The translations under genes and the position numbers were made by a program. A stretch of DNA of 64,000 bases from positions 58,742 to 122,741 of the forward strand of contig NZ_VKAB01000032.1 in the NCBI RefSeq assembly GCF_009769385.1, given 5' to 3'. Positions 54,506 to 63,117 of the stretch are shown in pieces. The stretch is from Saccharothrix deserti. Its GTDB lineage: Bacteria > Actinomycetota > Actinomycetes > Mycobacteriales > Pseudonocardiaceae. The first letter of the stretch is position 1; each line of letters starts with the position of its first letter. The notes below the pieces were generated by a model. It saw only the letters and a list, made by a program, of their open reading frames with translations. It was not told the origin of the DNA and did no database searches.

Positions 54506-55200
54506 GCCTCCCCCACGAATGTGTGCAGGATCCCGCGCTGCCACCCGGCGGCGGGAAGGACCCGGACGCCGGTGAACCCGTTGCGCCGCAGTCGGTTCCG
54601 CAGCCCGCGAACACCGTCGAAGGACAGGACGCTCCGCCACAGGTAGGTGTAGAGCCTCGGTGACCGGGTCACCACCACACCGGCCGGAATGATCACGCCC
54701 CCGCAGACCGCCGTCCACAACACCGTGCTCGCCAACGAATCGCGCACCGAGTACTCGTGCGCCACGAACCGCGCCCCGGGTTTGAGCAGTCCGCGAATCG
54801 TGGCGAGCACCGGGTCCGGGTCAGCGAGGTTGCGGATCAGGTAGGCGGCGAAGATTCCGTCGAACGGGCCGCAAGCCGTGAGTTCTTCGGCTCGGGCGTG
54901 CACGAACGACACGTTGTCCGGCCACGGTTTCCGCGCCGCCCGGTCGAGCATGCCCGCCGACGCGTCCACCCCGATGATCTCCGCACGGCGAGCCACCGAC
55001 AGCAGCGCCGCCGTGGACGCGCCAGTACCGCACCCCAGGTCCAGCAGCCGCCGGCCAGCGCCCCCGTGCGCGATGCGGAGCGCGGTGGCCGACCGCCGCA
55101 GTTCCCGGTGGTAACCGGGGTTCGCGCCGACCAGCAGGTCGTAGCCGGGAGCCGCGACATCGAACGCGTCCGGCACGCCGTCCACCGCCAACCTCGCCAT
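54502..55200 (-). CDS. SAM-dependent methyltransferase in the carotenoid operon (CrtT-like)
   Basis: A 232-residue class I methyltransferase; ATG 55200 overlaps the CrtYd stop (TGATG). The SAM motif is LLDLGCGTGASTAALL, followed by IIGVDASAGML and FDGIFAAYLIRNLADPD. Methyltransferases of this kind lie between lycopene cyclase and crtU in Streptomyces carotenoid clusters (crtT) and have no settled function. It might methylate a carotenoid or quinone. Confidence 0.85.
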   Translation of the reverse strand: MARLAVDGVPDAFDVAAPGYDLLVGANPGYHRELRRSATALRIAHGGAGRRLLDLGCGTGASTAALLSVARRAEIIGVDASAGMLDRAARKPWPDNVSFVHARAEELTACGPFDGIFAAYLIRNLADPDPVLATIRGLLKPGARFVAHEYSVRDSLASTVLWTAVCGGVIIPAGVVVTRSPRLYTYLWRSVLSFDGVRGLRNRLRRNGFTGVRVLPAAGWQRGILHTFVGEA

Positions 55201-55517
55201 CAGGCCGCCTTCCGACGGGCCAGCGCCCGTTCCCACCGCAGCAGGGTCAGCGTGATCAGGGAGAAGCCGAACAGGAAGTCCTCGACGGGGATGTCCCACG
55301 GCACCCGCAGCCCGCTGATCGCCGTCGGCGCGTAGAGGACGACGGGCGCGCTCAGCTTGGTCAGCCAGCCGTCCACCGGGATCTGGAACGCGAAGACGAT
55401 CGCCATGGTCAGCCAGTAGGCGGGACGCCGGAACAGGCCGGTGCGCAACACCAGCAGTTCCAAGGCGATCGTCAGCACGACCGACACCACGGCGGCGATC
55501 AGGTATTCCGGACCCAC
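55200..55517 (-). CDS. crtYd: Lycopene cyclase subunit CrtYd
   Basis: A 105-residue membrane protein with three hydrophobic helices (LIAAVVSVVLTIALELLVLR, then YWLTMAIVFAFQIPVDGWL) and the motif WDIPVEDFLFGFSLITLTLL, which holds the conserved PxE(E/D) element. It pairs with CrtYc as the two-chain lycopene cyclase of Corynebacterium and Mycobacterium type, forming beta (or epsilon) rings. GTG 55517 overlaps the CrtYc end by 19 bases, so the subunits are coupled. Confidence 0.88.
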   Translation of the reverse strand: MGPEYLIAAVVSVVLTIALELLVLRTGLFRRPAYWLTMAIVFAFQIPVDGWLTKLSAPVVLYAPTAISGLRVPWDIPVEDFLFGFSLITLTLLRWERALARRKAA

Positions 55518-55843
55518 CGCACGTCCTCCGGTCGGGGGACCACCACGCTCCGCACCGCCTCGTAGGTGAGCAGCGCGCACAACGGGATCACCATGAAGAA
55601 CAGCGCCTCCTCCACCGGCATGCCACCCGGCAGGGCGAACCCCAGCGTGAACCTCTCGCTGAACGTCCAGTGCCCACGGGCGATGGCCACGAGATCCCAC
55701 GCGCCGAACAGCACCACGACCGGCAGCAGCGTGCGGGCCACGGCGTCGAACCGCCGGTAGACGCCCGCGCCCAGGTACTCCAGGGGCGCGGTGAGGAGAA
55801 GGCAGACGACGAGCACCGACAGGTACTGCCACCGTTCGTCCAT
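55499..55843 (-). CDS. crtYc: Lycopene cyclase subunit CrtYc
   Basis: A 114-residue membrane protein from ATG 55843 after GGGAGG. The helices WQYLSVLVVCLLLTAPLEY and TLLPVVVLFGAWDLVAIARG precede the conserved MPVEEALFFMVIPLCALLTYEAV. This is the first half of the heterodimeric lycopene cyclase. No phytoene synthase (crtB), desaturase (crtI) or crtE is in the window, so lycopene must be made elsewhere. Confidence 0.9.
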   Translation of the reverse strand: MDERWQYLSVLVVCLLLTAPLEYLGAGVYRRFDAVARTLLPVVVLFGAWDLVAIARGHWTFSERFTLGFALPGGMPVEEALFFMVIPLCALLTYEAVRSVVVPRPEDVRWVRNT

Positions 55844-55908
55844 GGACAACCTCCCGCGATTCACCGTAGGACGGGCCACAGCCGTTCGCACGACAAGGCC
55901 CACGGCGA

Positions 55909-58900
55909 TCACGGCACGATGAGGTCCACTTCGGACTCGCCGCGCGCACGGCCGCGCTCGAACTCCAGGTCGAACGCCTCCGCGCCCAACGCGGCACGCG
56001 AGGTCGCGGTGATCCGGTCGACGTCGCCCCGTTCACCCGGTGGGAGCGGCGCGCCCACCTCTTCCCGCAGCACCGCGGCGGCGCCGAGCAGCCGCGCCGC
56101 CCGGTCGTGGCGCCCGAGAACGGCTTTCACCCCGGCCAGTCCCTCCAACGCCAGGGCCACCGCACGCGGATCGGCCGCCTTCCGCGCCGCCTGCAGCCCT
56201 TCGAGGTGCAGGGCGCGAGCGCCGTCCGCGTCACCGCGCTGCTCGAAGATGAAGCCCAGCTCGGCGAGGATCAGCGCGAGCGCGATGTCCGACTCCAGCC
56301 GCCGGTCGTGCTCCAGCCACTTGCGCAGCCACGCCTCGGCCTCGTCGAACCGCCCCTGCCGCCGCGCGCTCAGCGCCAAGCCCAGCTCGGCGTGCTCCTC
56401 ACCGAACGTGTAGCCCTGTGAGACGGCCTGCTGCCGCGCGCATTCGTGCAGCTCGTCGGCCTGTTCGAGGTCACCGGTCAGCAGCGCGATCCGGCCGAGC
56501 GCGGACAGCTTGTCGGCCAGCTCCGTGCCCAGGCCCAGTTCCTCGGCCATCCGCACGCCCTCGCGGTGCAGGCGGGCCGCGCGGTCGTAGTCGCCGACGA
56601 CCTCGGCGTGCGTGCCGAGCCCGAACGTCGCGTGCAGCTGCCCCCACCGGTCGCCCAGCTCGGTGAACAGGGCCATGCTGCGCTCGCCGTGCCGGGCCAT
56701 CGCGTCCAGGTCGCTGCGCATCAACGCGTACCGCGCGAGCGTGCCGTTCGCGGCGGCCGTGCCCCACCGGTCGCCCTGCGCCTGGAACACCGCCAGCGCC
56801 CCGTCGACGAGGTCCTGGCCGACGCCCAGCTCACCGATGCCGATCCCGGCGAACCCGAGGAACCACTCGGCCCGCGCACGCCGTGCCAGGGCCTCCCCGT
56901 CGGCGGGCCTGGACGCGGGCGGCCTGCCCAGCCCGGACGCCACGCCCATGAGCAGGCTGAACGCGCTGTGCCACACCCGGACGGTGCCCGCCTCGTCCTC
57001 CGGGCCGCCGGCGGCCAGCGCCGCCGTCAACCCCCGACGCCCCTCACCGAGGCGTCCGCGCAGCACCCAGTACCAGGCCAACGACTCCACCAGGGGCAGC
57101 GCCTCGCCGTCACGGGTCGCGTGGTCGATCGCGACGCGCAGGTTGGCGGCCTCGGCGTCCAGCCGGCGCAGCCACTGCCGCTGCTCCGGGCCGCGCAGGT
57201 ACGGGTCGGCGGTCGCGGCGAGCCGCGCGTAGTACTCCCGGTGCCGCCGCTCGACCTCCGCCGACTCGCCCGCCTCGCGCAGCTTCGCCGAGCAGTACGC
57301 GGCGACGGACTCCAACAGCCGGTACCGGGGTCCGTCGCGGTCGTCACGGGTGGAAGCGGTGACCAGGGAACGGTCGACCAGGCGTGCCAACAGGTCCAGC
57401 ACGTCGAGGCCGTCACCGCCGCACACGGCTTCCGCCGCGCTCAACGTCCAGCCGTCCACGTGCACGGCCAGCCGCCGCAGCACCGTCCGCTCCGCCTCGG
57501 TCAGCAGCTCCCAGCTCCAGTCGAGCATCGCGCGCAGCGTGCGCTGCCGGGCGGGCGCGCCGGTGTGCCCGGCGGTCAGCACCCGGAACCGGTCGTCCAG
57601 CCGCGCCACGATCTCGTGCACGCCCAGCGCCCGGACCCTGGTGGCGGCCAGTTCCAGCGCCAACGGGATGCCGTCCAGCCGGCGGCAGACGGCCGCGACG
57701 GCGTCGGCGTTGTCCGCGTTCAGGGTGAAGCCGGGCGCGCCCGCCGCCGCACGGGTCACGAAGAGTTCCACGGCGCTGGGCTCGGCCAACGTCGGCACGT
57801 TCCACAGCAGCTCACCGGCCACGCCCAGCGGGCGTTGGCTGGTGGCCAGCACCCGCAGTCCGGGCGCGGCCCGCAACAGCCCGGCCGCCAGCTCCGCCAC
57901 GGCCGGCGCGACGTGCTCGCAGTTGTCCAGCAGGAGCAGCATCCGCTTGGCGCGCAGGGCTTCGGCCAGCTTGCCCGCCAGGTCCGTCGCCACGCAGTCG
58001 CGGATGCCGACGGTCACCGCCACCAGCGCCGCGACCTCGTCCGGCCTCGCGCCCGCGGGCAACGCGGCCAGCTCGACCAGCCACGTCCCGTCCGGGAACC
58101 CGGCCACCAGGTCCCGGGCCACGGCCAGCGCGAGCCGGGTCTTGCCCACGCCACCCGGCCCGGTGAGGGTGACCAGCCGGTCCGCCGCGAGCAGCGACCG
58201 CACCTCGCCGAGCTCGGCGTCCCGGCCGACCAGGTCACCGAGCAGGTGCGGCAGGTTGGTCGGCGGCTCCACCGGGGCGCTCAGCGCCGGGTCCTGTTCG
58301 AGGATCGCCCGGTGCAGCGCGGCCAGGCGCGGACCGGGTTCGACGCCCAGTTCCGCGATCAGCCGGGCCCGCAGGTCGCGGTAGCCCGCCAGCGCCTCGC
58401 TCTGCCGTCCGGCCTGGTAGAGGGCACGCAGGTGGGCGGCGCGGAGGCGTTCGCGCAGGGGGTGGCGGGCCACCAGGTCACCGAGTTCGTCGGCCAGCAC
58501 GCCCGGTTCGCCGAACTCCAGCCGTGCCTCGGCGCGCTGCTCCCACGCGGTGAGCCGCAGCTCGACCAGCCGGGCCGTGACCTCGCGGGTGAACTCCTCG
58601 TCGGCGAAATCGGCCAGCACCGGTCCCCGCCACAACGCCAGCGCGTCGTCCAGCAACGCCACCCGGGCCTGCGGGGTGGCCGCGGTGGCGGCTTCGGTGA
58701 CGAGCGCTTCGAACCGGCCCGCGTCCACCGCGTCCGGGGTGACGTCGAGCAGGTAGCCCGGAGGACGTGAGACCACCAGCCGGCGCGCGCCCGGCTCCGC
58801 GTCGTCCAACGCGGCCCTGAGCTGGGAAACCCTGGTCTGGAGCGCGCCGGCCGGGTTCGCCGGCAGCCGGTCGCCCCACAGCCGGTCGATCAACCGGTCG

Positions 58901-59028
58901 GCGGGGACCACGCGGCCCGCGTCGATCACCAGCTGCGCCAGCAGCGCCCGGACCTTCAGCTCCGGAACGCGGACGAGCCGGGCGTCCGACGTCCACGCCG
59001 CGAGCGGGCCCAGCACCCCGAAACGCAC
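55909..59028 (-). CDS. SARP/AfsR-type regulator with NB-ARC ATPase and TPR repeats
   Basis: A 1039-residue regulator. Residues 1-95 are an OmpR-like winged helix (MRFGVLGPLAAWTSDARLVR, VVPADRLIDRLWGDRLP), 95-250 the bacterial transcriptional activation domain (RHPLRERLRAAHLRALYQAG), 265-600 an NB-ARC-type ATPase (Walker A TGPGGVGKTRLAL, Walker B KRMLLLLDNCEHV), and 600-1039 TPR-like helices. This is the AfsR architecture. It lies divergent to the MFS transporter and upstream of the carotenoid genes on the same strand, making either a target. GTG 59028 is the start. Confidence 0.94.
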   Translation of the reverse strand: MRFGVLGPLAAWTSDARLVRVPELKVRALLAQLVIDAGRVVPADRLIDRLWGDRLPANPAGALQTRVSQLRAALDDAEPGARRLVVSRPPGYLLDVTPDAVDAGRFEALVTEAATAATPQARVALLDDALALWRGPVLADFADEEFTREVTARLVELRLTAWEQRAEARLEFGEPGVLADELGDLVARHPLRERLRAAHLRALYQAGRQSEALAGYRDLRARLIAELGVEPGPRLAALHRAILEQDPALSAPVEPPTNLPHLLGDLVGRDAELGEVRSLLAADRLVTLTGPGGVGKTRLALAVARDLVAGFPDGTWLVELAALPAGARPDEVAALVAVTVGIRDCVATDLAGKLAEALRAKRMLLLLDNCEHVAPAVAELAAGLLRAAPGLRVLATSQRPLGVAGELLWNVPTLAEPSAVELFVTRAAAGAPGFTLNADNADAVAAVCRRLDGIPLALELAATRVRALGVHEIVARLDDRFRVLTAGHTGAPARQRTLRAMLDWSWELLTEAERTVLRRLAVHVDGWTLSAAEAVCGGDGLDVLDLLARLVDRSLVTASTRDDRDGPRYRLLESVAAYCSAKLREAGESAEVERRHREYYARLAATADPYLRGPEQRQWLRRLDAEAANLRVAIDHATRDGEALPLVESLAWYWVLRGRLGEGRRGLTAALAAGGPEDEAGTVRVWHSAFSLLMGVASGLGRPPASRPADGEALARRARAEWFLGFAGIGIGELGVGQDLVDGALAVFQAQGDRWGTAAANGTLARYALMRSDLDAMARHGERSMALFTELGDRWGQLHATFGLGTHAEVVGDYDRAARLHREGVRMAEELGLGTELADKLSALGRIALLTGDLEQADELHECARQQAVSQGYTFGEEHAELGLALSARRQGRFDEAEAWLRKWLEHDRRLESDIALALILAELGFIFEQRGDADGARALHLEGLQAARKAADPRAVALALEGLAGVKAVLGRHDRAARLLGAAAVLREEVGAPLPPGERGDVDRITATSRAALGAEAFDLEFERGRARGESEVDLIVP

Positions 59029-59101
59029 GGTCAGACCGTACCCGAAGGCGATCCGAAGTCGATCTGGACGGTTCCTGGAGCCCCGCCGGCCAGCGTGGGT
59101 T

Positions 59102-59139
59102 CCGAACCGTTCGAGCGGTTCGAGAAGAAGCGGTTCGAG
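59102..59139. promoter_or_regulatory. Repeated GTTCGAG boxes between the AfsR-like regulator and the MFS gene
   Basis: GTTCGAG occurs at 59109-59115, 59118-59124 and 59133-59139, and CGAACCG...CGGTTCG is an inverted repeat over the first two boxes. The 128-base gap must hold both divergent promoters; these boxes are candidate operator sites, although the spacing is not the 11-base ladder usual for SARP binding. Confidence 0.4.
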
Positions 59140-59156
59140 AAAAGGGAAGAAACACC

Positions 59157-60710
59157 ATGTCTGTCGATGTCGGCGATCGGGCCGGAACCAGGGAGTGGCT
59201 CGGCCTCGCGGTGCTGCTGCTGCCGACCGCGTTGCTGTTCCTGGCCATGACCGTGCTGTTCCTCGCCACCCCGCACATCGCCGCCGACCTGCGGCCGACC
59301 AGCGACCAACTGCTGTGGGTCAACGACGTGTACGGGTTCGTGATGGCCGGGTTGCTGGTGGCCATGGGCACCGTCGGCGACCGGGTCGGGCGGCGGCGGG
59401 TGCTGCTGTTCGGCGCGGCGACGTTCGGCCTGGCCTCGGTGCTGGCCGCGTTCGCGCCGAACGTCGAGCTGCTGATCGGGGCGCGCGCGTTGATGGGCGT
59501 CGGCGCGGCGGCCGTGATGCCGTCCACGTTGTCGCTGGTCAGCACCATGTTCCGGGATGCGCGGCAGCGCGCGGCGGCGATCGGGCTGTGGGCGGCGTCG
59601 GTCTCGGTCGGGGTGGCGGTCGGACCGTTGGTCGGCGGGCTGCTGCTGGAGTCGTTCTGGTGGGGCGCGGCGCTGCTGATCGGCGTGCCGGTGATGGCGC
59701 TGGTCGTGGTCGTGGCGCCGCTGTCGGTGCCGGAGTACCGCGCGCCGGGGGTGGGGCTGCCGGACCTGGCCAGCGTGCTGCTGTCGATGGCCGCGCTGCT
59801 GCCGTTCGTCTACGGGATCAAGGACTTCTCCAAGTCCGGGTTGACGGTGACGTCGGTGGTGACGGTGGTCGTGGGTGTCGCGTTCGCGGTGGTGTTCGCC
59901 CGCCGGCAGCTCCGGCTGGACAGCCCGCTGCTGGACGTGCGGCTGTTCGCGAACCGCACGTTCAGCGGCGCGTTGGGCGTGTTCCTGATGTCCGCGATCG
60001 CACTCGGCGGCATCTACCTGCTGTTCACCCAGTACCTCCAGCTGGTGGCCGGGCTTTCGCCGCTGGCGGCGGGGCTGTGGATCCTGCCGGCGGCGCTGGC
60101 GCTGGTGGCCGTGTCGACGTTGTCGCCGGTCCTGGCGCGGCGGGTGCGGCCGGCGTACGTGGTGGCGGGCGGCGCGCTGTTCTCGGTGGCCGGGTACGTC
60201 GTGCTGACCCAGGTCGACAGCGTCGGCGGGCTGCCGCTGCTGATCACCGGCTTCTACCTGCTCTACCCCGGTATCGCGCCGACGATGGCGCTGACGACCA
60301 CGCTGGTGATCACGGCCGCGCCGCCGGAGAAGGCGGGTGCGGCGTCGGCGGTCAACACCACCGCGAGCGACCTGGGTGTGTCGCTGGGCATCGCGTTGAT
60401 GGGCAGCATCGGCACCGCCGTCTACCACGCGTCGATGCCGGGCGACGTGCCCGCCGAGGCCGCCGATTCGCTGACGGGTGCGCTGGCCGCGGCCGAGACC
60501 TTGCCCGCCGACGCGGCTCGGGCGTTGCTGGAACCGGCTCGGGCGGCGTTCACCAGCGGTCTCAACATCGCGGCGGTCGTGGCGGCGGCCCTGGTCGCGG
60601 GTGCGGCTCTGCTCGCCGTCACCGTGCTGCGGCGCGTGCCGCCTACCGCCGCGCCGGCGTCGGCATCCGCGTCGGACGGGCGGGAGGACGTCGCGGTGGC
60701 GAACGCCTGA
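59157..60710 (+). CDS. MFS drug exporter, DHA2 family (14 helices)
   Basis: A 517-residue transporter with 14 predicted helices, starting at ATG 59157 after AAGGGAAG. Characteristic motifs are GTVGDRVGRRRVLLFGA (motif A), RALMGVGAAAVMPSTLSLV (motif B/C region) and GPLVGGLLLESFWW. DHA2 proteins (SmvA, LfrA, QacA relatives) export quaternary ammonium compounds or dyes by proton antiport. It faces the AfsR-like gene. Copy D of the dispersed palindromic element begins on the base after its stop codon. Confidence 0.94.
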   Translation: MSVDVGDRAGTREWLGLAVLLLPTALLFLAMTVLFLATPHIAADLRPTSDQLLWVNDVYGFVMAGLLVAMGTVGDRVGRRRVLLFGAATFGLASVLAAFAPNVELLIGARALMGVGAAAVMPSTLSLVSTMFRDARQRAAAIGLWAASVSVGVAVGPLVGGLLLESFWWGAALLIGVPVMALVVVVAPLSVPEYRAPGVGLPDLASVLLSMAALLPFVYGIKDFSKSGLTVTSVVTVVVGVAFAVVFARRQLRLDSPLLDVRLFANRTFSGALGVFLMSAIALGGIYLLFTQYLQLVAGLSPLAAGLWILPAALALVAVSTLSPVLARRVRPAYVVAGGALFSVAGYVVLTQVDSVGGLPLLITGFYLLYPGIAPTMALTTTLVITAAPPEKAGAASAVNTTASDLGVSLGIALMGSIGTAVYHASMPGDVPAEAADSLTGALAAAETLPADAARALLEPARAAFTSGLNIAAVVAAALVAGAALLAVTVLRRVPPTAAPASASASDGREDVAVANA

Positions 60711-60787
60711 CCTTGTCGGACTGACCTTGTCGGACCCCGCCGGTAAGATCAAAGCAGGGGTCCCCCTGGCGAGTACCCCTGCGAAGC
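60711..60787 (-). repeat. Dispersed palindromic element, copy D
   Basis: On the minus strand this reads GCTTCGCAGGGGTACTCGCC, AGGGGGACCCCTGC, TTTGATCTTACC and GGGGTCCGACAAGGTCAG with TCCGACAAGGTCAG duplicated, matching copy B's tandem ending. The hairpin arms GCAGGGGT.C/G..ACCCCTGC lie 40-70 bases after the MFS stop, so it probably doubles as the MFS terminator. Confidence 0.85.
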
Positions 60788-60821
60788 TTTGGGAGCAGCC
60801 CGGCCCGGTGGGACGGCGTGC

Positions 60822-60853
60822 GTGCCGGGATGCGGAAACCCGCATCCCGGCAC
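60822..60853. terminator. Perfect 14-bp hairpin between MFS and helicase genes
   Basis: GTGCCGGGATGCGG (60822-60835) and its exact complement (60840-60853) surround an AAAC loop and are followed by TTTCAGTT. It separates two convergent genes and can terminate both. Confidence 0.8.
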
Positions 60854-60855
60854 TT

Positions 60856-62235
60856 TCAGTTGCGCACGACGACCAAGCGCTGGGTGGCGCGGGTCAGCGC
60901 TACGTACCGCTCGGCCGGTGTCATCCGTTCGGGATCGACCACCACCACCGTGTCGAACTCCAAACCCTTGGACGCACGGGGCGTGAGCGGGCCGGTGGGG
61001 CTGATCACGGCGAACGTGCCCGTCGGCGGGCGGAACGACTCGGGGTCGGCGTCCGTGACCTCCAGGGGTGGCTCGCCGTGCCGCACGGACGTCGGCGGGA
61101 CGGCGGTCGGGTCCACTTCGGCCAAGGCCCGCGCGGCGTAGGCCATGATCTCGGCGGGCGTGCGGTAGTTGACGGTCAGCCGGCGGTACTCCCAGCGGTC
61201 GCGGGCGAGCGGGTCCAGCGCCCGGTGCCAGCAGCGCACACCGGCTTCCGCCTGCCGTTGGGCCAGGTCGCCGACGATGGTCATGGAGCGGTTCGGGCTG
61301 CGCCGGGCCAGCAGCCGCCAGTCCATTGCGGACAGTTCCTGCGCCTCGTCCACCACGACGTGGCCGTAGGTCCACTCGCGGTCGGCGGCGGCGCGTTCGG
61401 CCAGCACGCGGTGGTCGACCGCGGTGTGACGGTCGGCCAGCCAGTCGGCGTTGACCAGATCGACGGCGCGCAGCTCGTCCTCGTGCATGGCCTGGTCGGT
61501 GTCGATGACGTGCAGCACGCCCTGCGCGTACTCCACGGCCCGCCGCCGCTCCTCGGCCTCCCGCCGTTCCGCCCGGCCGTCGGAGCCGAGCAGTTCGGCC
61601 GCCTCGTCCAGCAGCGGCACGTCGGACACGGTCCACGCGTGCGGGTCGTCGCGGTGCAGTTCCGGGTAGCCGAGCGCGAAGCAGCGGCCGGCGTAGAGGT
61701 CGGCCAGGAGCGTGCGCGGGGTCAGGACCGGCCACAACTCGCCTACCGCCCGCCGCACGTCGAGGTGGCCGACCAGTTCGCGGCGCACGTCCGCCGCCAG
61801 TTCCGGCCAGTCCAGGCCGATCAGCTCCAGCGCGGGCGCCACCAGTGCGTTCACCAGGGCTCTGTGGAACACCGGCTGGGCCTCGTTGTGCTTCAGTTCG
61901 GCCCGCCTGGTCCGGTCCCTGGCCTGTTCGACGATCTCGGCGGTCAGGGGAACGGTGACGTCCTCCAGTTCGATCGGGATGGGCTCGGCGGGCAGCTCCT
62001 GCCGGTCCGCGATCGCCTCCACGAGCAGGTCGACGGCCGCGAGACCGCCCTTGAGCGCCTGGAGTTCCGGTGTGTCCTCGCGTTCCGTCCGCACACCGGG
62101 GAACAGCTCGCCGGGCGTCGCGAACACGACGTCGGTCTCCCCCAGGGACGGCAGCACCTCGCCGATGTACCGCAGGAAACCCGGGTTCGGGCCGACCACC
62201 AGCACGCCTTGGCGGGACAGCCGTTCGCGTTGCGT
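60856..62235 (-). pseudogene. HelD/UvrD-like helicase, N-terminus replaced by an IS remnant
   Basis: About 460 codons encode the C-terminal two thirds of a HelD-type (helicase IV-like) DNA helicase that acts on RNA polymerase: LSRQGVLVVGPNPGFLRYIG, motif II YGHVVVDEAQELSAMDWRLL, motif III SMTIVGDLAQ, motif IV-VI VNYRTPAEI, SKGLEFDTVVVVD and YVALTRATQRLVVV. The N-terminal domain and Walker A (expected just before the RERLSRQG segment) are missing. Instead the frame continues into an insertion-sequence transposase fragment at about 62235. Without Walker A it cannot bind ATP normally, so the gene is dead or at best partial. Confidence 0.82.
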
Positions 62236-62713
62236 GTCGATTCCGGTGTCCTTGAGGACCTGCCACACCGTGGACGCTGCGACCTTGATACCGAGCACGA
62301 GTAGTTCGCCGTGGATGCGGCGGTAGCCCCAGGTGGGGTTGTCCTGTGCCAAGCACAGTACGAGGAGCCGGATCGAGCGAACGGTTCGTGAACGGCCGGG
62401 GCGCTTGGGGCGGGACTGGGCAGCGTGGCGGTGGGCGAGGAGGTTGCGGTGCCGGCGTAGAACTGTCTCCGGGGCGTACCGACAGCCTGAACCGACGAAG
62501 GGCCTCAATCGGCAGCCGGCGCAGCAGTGCCGCGAGGAACGCCCGGTCGCCGGAGGAGAACCGCGGACGGGTCTTGCCGAGTTGGCGTTCCAGGACGGTG
62601 ATCTGGTGCCGTAGCGCCAGGATCTCCGCGTCCTTGTCCCGGTCGCTCATGGGCAGCAGGCGCAGCAATGCGAAGGCGTTGGCCACGCCCAGGTAGGCCA
62701 GTCGAAGCAGCAC
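62236..62713 (-). pseudogene. IS transposase N-terminal fragment (integrase-core type), frameshifted
   Basis: Starting at GTG 62713, MLLRLAYLGVANAFALLRLL and AEILALRHQITVLERQLG are the start of a common actinomycete rve-type transposase. Near 62480 an extra C in a CCCCGG run shifts the frame; the neighbouring frame continues ETVLRRHRNLLAHRHAA and NPTWGYRRIHGELLVLGIKV, then ends at the junction with the helicase. The DDE catalytic core is missing, so this is a dead remnant of an element inserted in the helicase gene, followed by a deletion. Confidence 0.82.
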
Positions 62714-62808
62714 AGCCGGTCATCATGCCGTGCAGGGCTTGACCCTAGGTGCTGGACACCAGACACACTTGGATCCTGGCGATCCGGGTGGACAGGAGTC
62801 CCGTTCAG

Positions 62809-63117
62809 ATGGTGATGAAGCACTACCCGCCGGAGTTTCGGGCCGAGGCGGTCGCGCTCTACCGGTCCAGGCCGGGCGTGACGATCAAGTCGGTGGCCGA
62901 CGACCTGGGCGTCAACCACGAGACGCTGCGCAACTGGATCCGGCTCGAGGACGCACAGCGCACCGGGGCACCCGCCGCCACCACCGCGAGCGCCTCGGCG
63001 CCGGTCTCGCCGGAGGACGAGAACGCCGCGCTGCGCAGGCGCATCCGCGAGTTGGAGGAGGAGCGTGACATCCTGCGCAAGGCGGCCAAGTATTTCGCGG
63101 GCGAGACGCGCTGGTGA
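62809..63117 (+). CDS. IS3-family transposase OrfA
   Basis: A 102-residue OrfA from ATG 62809 (AGGAG ten bases upstream). It has the helix-turn-helix of IS3 elements (YPPEFRAEAVALYRSRPGVT, DDLGVNHETLRNWIRLED) and the leucine-zipper-like coil ENAALRRRIRELEEERDILR ending KAAKYFAGETRW. It binds the IS ends. The left end probably lies near 62745-62765 (GTGCTGGACACCAGACACAC). The stop overlaps OrfB as GTGA. Confidence 0.93.
   Translation: MVMKHYPPEFRAEAVALYRSRPGVTIKSVADDLGVNHETLRNWIRLEDAQRTGAPAATTASASAPVSPEDENAALRRRIRELEEERDILRKAAKYFAGETRW

Noticed and set aside
59031..60845. 604-codon minus-strand frame opposite the MFS gene
   Set aside because: Its Arg/His/Gln-rich translation is antisense to a clear 14-helix transporter; only its first part is of interest because it reads through repeat copy D.
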